Below, one piece after another: positions 61,301 through 64,000 of a stretch of 64,000 bases of DNA. The stretch's first letter is position 1; the number at the start of each line of letters is the position of its first letter. The notes under the pieces are model-generated. The model was not told the origin of the DNA and ran no database searches. It saw only the letters and a list, made by a program, of their open reading frames with translations. Both the position numbers and the translations under genes were made by a program. Origin of the DNA: Pipra filicauda (lineage: Eukaryota > Chordata > Aves > Passeriformes > Pipridae); assembly GCF_003945595.2 (NCBI RefSeq), contig NW_024104532.1, positions 2,665,501 through 2,729,500 of the forward strand, read 5' to 3'.

Positions 61301-63988
61301 TCAGCACTTAATCTGGAAGCTAATGCGCAACCATCCTGACTCCTCCACGTATTCAACACAATTTTCTCCCCACCCTACTCTTTTCACTAGTGGCTTGCTT
61401 TGCACTCTTCAGGTTCACATAAGTTGTGTGAATTTCTCTTCTTGCTCTTAGTTGTGATGTTGGGTATGGGCCCGTCTGTTTTACATGCCATGGCATTTGA
61501 GTGGCCTCTGGGGCTTGTTGCAGACCTCTCTGAAGATGCCAACTCTCCAAAATATCCCTTTTCTTTAGAGGCTGTAAGAAAGTTGTTTAGGCTCCCAGGA
61601 AGTGGGTTTACTGTGTTCACTTAATGGACTTTAAAGGCTGGATCCAATGTGTGAAGTGTGGGATTGACAAAGTCTCCAGGAAGAAATAGAAAGTTTCAGA
61701 AAAGTTGTGGTAAGAAAATCTTGTTGAATATTTGAACAAACTTCCTTTCTAAGGAGCGTGATGAGGAGATTTTGGAGCTCCAAGCTACTCTGCGGGAGAC
61801 CAGAGAAAAATTGGATAGTCTGGATACTAAGGAAAAGGACTCGGAGCAAGGCTTACGTCGATCCAAGCGAGTGGCTACCTCCTCATCTACTGTGCAGAAG
61901 GAGCTGGCAGATACCAAAGCCAGACTGGAGCAGTGTCAGAGGGAGTTACATACCACGACTGCAGGTATGGCAGTGATGCTGCGCTGCTTCTGACCTGTGC
62001 CTGAGAGATCCTTGTACAGGGTTAGAGAGACTTTCTTCAGGGTACATTGGATTCAGACACCCTGAAACCATTATTCTGAGTTGTAGATAACAGGAATTAT
62101 GTGCTGGATGGGCAGTGTTTCTCTTCATTTTCACATGATAATGGACTTTAGGGCAGGATAATCTCCCTGTTCAAATTCTTAAGTCCCTTTGTGTAACTGA
62201 AAGGGAGAAGCCTGGAATGTCTGTGCAGGTCTGTACAAACTCAAAGCTCTTCTTGGCTTGCCTGTGGCAGCTTGTCTCAAGGCAAGTCCTGAACTTCAGG
62301 AATACTGAAAGCTGGCGAATGTCCTGTTGCTCACTACTTTTTGTCTGTTCCTAGAGTTGCACAGGTACCAGAAATTAGTGGAGCCACCGCCCTCTGCCAG
62401 ACCCATTACTATGGATGTAGACAGGAAGCTGGAGGATGGACAGAAGGTAACTCCAACTCTGTGTTACAGAAAGGAACACTTGCAGGTCAAGGTGGTTGCC
62501 AGTATAAAGAGTGTTTGGGGCTGCTGTTTCCAGGTTTTTAAACGGATGGTTGAAGTTAAAATGGGCTTGTTGAACTTACTGGAGATGTTGATGGTTGTGG
62601 TATCTGTGATCCCAGCGTATCTCACGCAGATGGGATCCTCCCTCAGTGCTGCATGTCTGAATTACCTTGGAGTGGCTTTGTTTGCAGAGCAGTGCCAAAC
62701 CCATCTGTTTTGAATCTCTCTCCTTCAGAATGTCAGGTTGCTGCGTTCAGAGTTACAAAAAATTGGGGAGTCTCTCCAGTCTGCAGAGCGAGCGTGCTGC
62801 CACAGCACAGGAGCAGGGAAGCTCCGAGAAGCCCTCTGCACGTGTGATGACATTCTGGCCAGACAGGTAATGTGTCTGTTTTGTTGGGGGTTGCACAGGG
62901 GGGGGTTGTTTAGTCTTTGTGCTTTGCCCATAATTAGAGTAACCTCAGTTCTATGCTGCAAATAAAAATGACTTATTTGCTAGTGCATACTATTACATGA
63001 AGGGAACTAGATTGCTGATTTTTCAATTGCACATTTACCTCTCCAAAGGAGACCCAAATCGTTCCTGTTAACTGCCAGCCTGTACTTAAAGTAGGAAAAT
63101 TCCGAGTTCTCATTTCTTTATCCACTCGATCACAGTTGCTATGGCAGCATATTTGCAGCAGAATGGAGTCAGTTTTGTCCCAGCCCTACTGTTCCTATTT
63201 GTTATTGAACTTTTTACTGTTGACAGTAGAAACTTTGAAGCATGGCCTTATTTAGTAGAACAGTGAGTGAATTTTGGCAAAAGGCAGTTTATCCTCCCCA
63301 GTTCACAGTAACCGGGGAGTTTGACAACTTGTCATAGTACCTGAAGGAAGCCTACAAGGAAGATGGAGAGGGACTTTTTACAAGTGCATGGAGTGGCAGG
63401 ACAAGGGGGAATGGCTTCAAACTGACAGAGAGTAGGTTTAGATCAGATATTAGGAAACAATTCTTTACCTGTGAGGGTGTTGAGGCCCTGGCACAGGTTG
63501 CCCAGAGAAGTTGTGGATGCTCCACCCCTGGAAGTGTTTAAGGCCAGGTTGGATGGGGTTTGTAGCAACCTGATCCAGTAAAAGATATCTCTGTCCACAG
63601 TAGAAGAGTTGGAATGAGATGATCTTTAAGATCCCTACCAACCTAGATCTTTCTATGATTCTGTGATATCTATATTTTTTATATAAATATATATATATTG
63701 CCTTCCCTTCATCAGGACCAAACCCTGGCAGAACTGCAGAACAACATGATGCTGGTCAAGCTGGACCTGCGCAAGAAGGCGGCCTGCATTGCCGAGCAGT
63801 ACCACACGGTGCAGAAGCTCCAGGCTCCTCCAACATCCACCCTCAAGAAACGCTTCTGTGCCAACAGGGAAAATGTACAACCTAATCAGCCCCCTGGTAA
63901 AAAGCCCTTCCTGCACAACCTCCTGACACGTTCAGCCACCCGTCCTGTTGCTGCCAGAGGGTGGCAACTTCGTTCAGTCGCTCTATGA
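55353..63988 (+). CDS. KIF20A: Kinesin family member 20A / MKLP2 (19 coding exons, 884 aa)
   Basis: Plus-end kinesin-6 motor that relocates the chromosomal passenger complex to the central spindle and is needed for cytokinesis. Exons: 55353-55508, 55992-56081, 56197-56316, 56775-56913, 57002-57189, 57280-57424, 58135-58335, 58568-58679, 58779-58850, 59405-59548, 59627-59792, 60038-60202, 60763-60902, 60999-61101, 61754-61964, 62355-62446, 62729-62866 and 63716-63988; all phases join. The motor domain (about 64-505) has Walker A GITNSGKT (157-164), switch I NQNSSRSHS (378-386) and switch II DLAGSE (413-418). It carries the long kinesin-6 loop insertion encoded by exons 5-7. An acidic stretch (EEVDSEEDEDTEDEADV) precedes a coiled coil from about residue 567. 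The total is near human (890 aa). The last 20 residues differ from human, so the stop at 63986-63988 is slightly uncertain. A non-coding first exon upstream is likely. Confidence 0.95.
63340..63667 (+). mobile_element. CR1 LINE 3' end in the last KIF20A intron
   Basis: Contains the avian CR1 3' signature in plus orientation: GGCACAGGTTGCCCAGAGAA, GTTTAAGGCCAGGTTGGATG, ATGATCTTTAAGATCC and a terminal TCTATGATTCTGTGAT. It is 5'-truncated, about 330 bp long, and ends 48 bp before the final coding exon. Confidence 0.9.
63668..63700. repeat. AT-rich microsatellite next to the CR1 tail
   Basis: A (TA)n/T-rich run directly follows the CR1 3' end and reaches to about 15 bp from the acceptor of the last KIF20A exon. 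Confidence 0.8.
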
Positions 63989-64000
63989 CTTTTCAGAAAG

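Overview
The window is vertebrate nuclear DNA, almost certainly from a bird. All eight genes are intron-split vertebrate orthologues. Introns are short and gene packing is tight, as on an avian GC-rich small chromosome. The interspersed repeats I can recognise are 3' ends of CR1 LINEs (GGTTGGAC...TCCAACC followed by ATTCTGTGATTCT), the dominant avian retroposon. No prokaryotic, phage or plasmid feature is present.

Layout from left to right: RGS14 (minus, 15 coding exons, start codon 7846, stop 1156), an ARL3-like small GTPase (plus, 9761-11729), LMAN2/VIP36 (plus, 12730-15965), B4GALT7 (plus, 16729-18917), a gene-free stretch (19.2-22.9 kb), N4BP3 (plus, 25027-27409), NHP2 (minus, 28666-29982), BRD8 (minus, 26 coding exons, 54526 down to 30787), and KIF20A (plus, 19 coding exons, 55353-63988, essentially complete at the right edge). 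I assembled every CDS exon by exon. Exon lengths, splice phases and GT/AG borders agree throughout, and predicted lengths (582, 187, 338, 323, 599, 149, 1188 and 884 aa) are close to the known families.

The genes do not form one pathway. RGS14 is a G-alpha-i/o GAP with Ras-binding and GoLoco domains. The ARL3-like protein is a ciliary-trafficking type GTPase. LMAN2 and B4GALT7 act in the secretory pathway (cargo lectin; proteoglycan linker galactosyltransferase). N4BP3 is a coiled-coil scaffold with a NEDD4-type PPxY motif. NHP2 is an H/ACA snoRNP core protein. BRD8 is a double-bromodomain subunit of NuA4/TIP60. KIF20A is a mitotic kinesin. BRD8 and KIF20A are head to head and share a CpG-rich promoter carrying CCAAT boxes and a CHR element. 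RGS14 and the ARL3-like gene are also divergent. N4BP3 and NHP2 converge tail to tail.

Points of most interest: an ARL3-like paralogue, not known to me in human, sits between RGS14 and LMAN2; BRD8 has an alternative terminal exon encoding a conserved 19-residue tail; N4BP3 has a candidate minimal upstream ORF formed across its first splice junction; the KIF20A/BRD8 promoter has G2/M architecture; and several minisatellites lie in introns and promoters. I found no evidence of a wholly new biological system.
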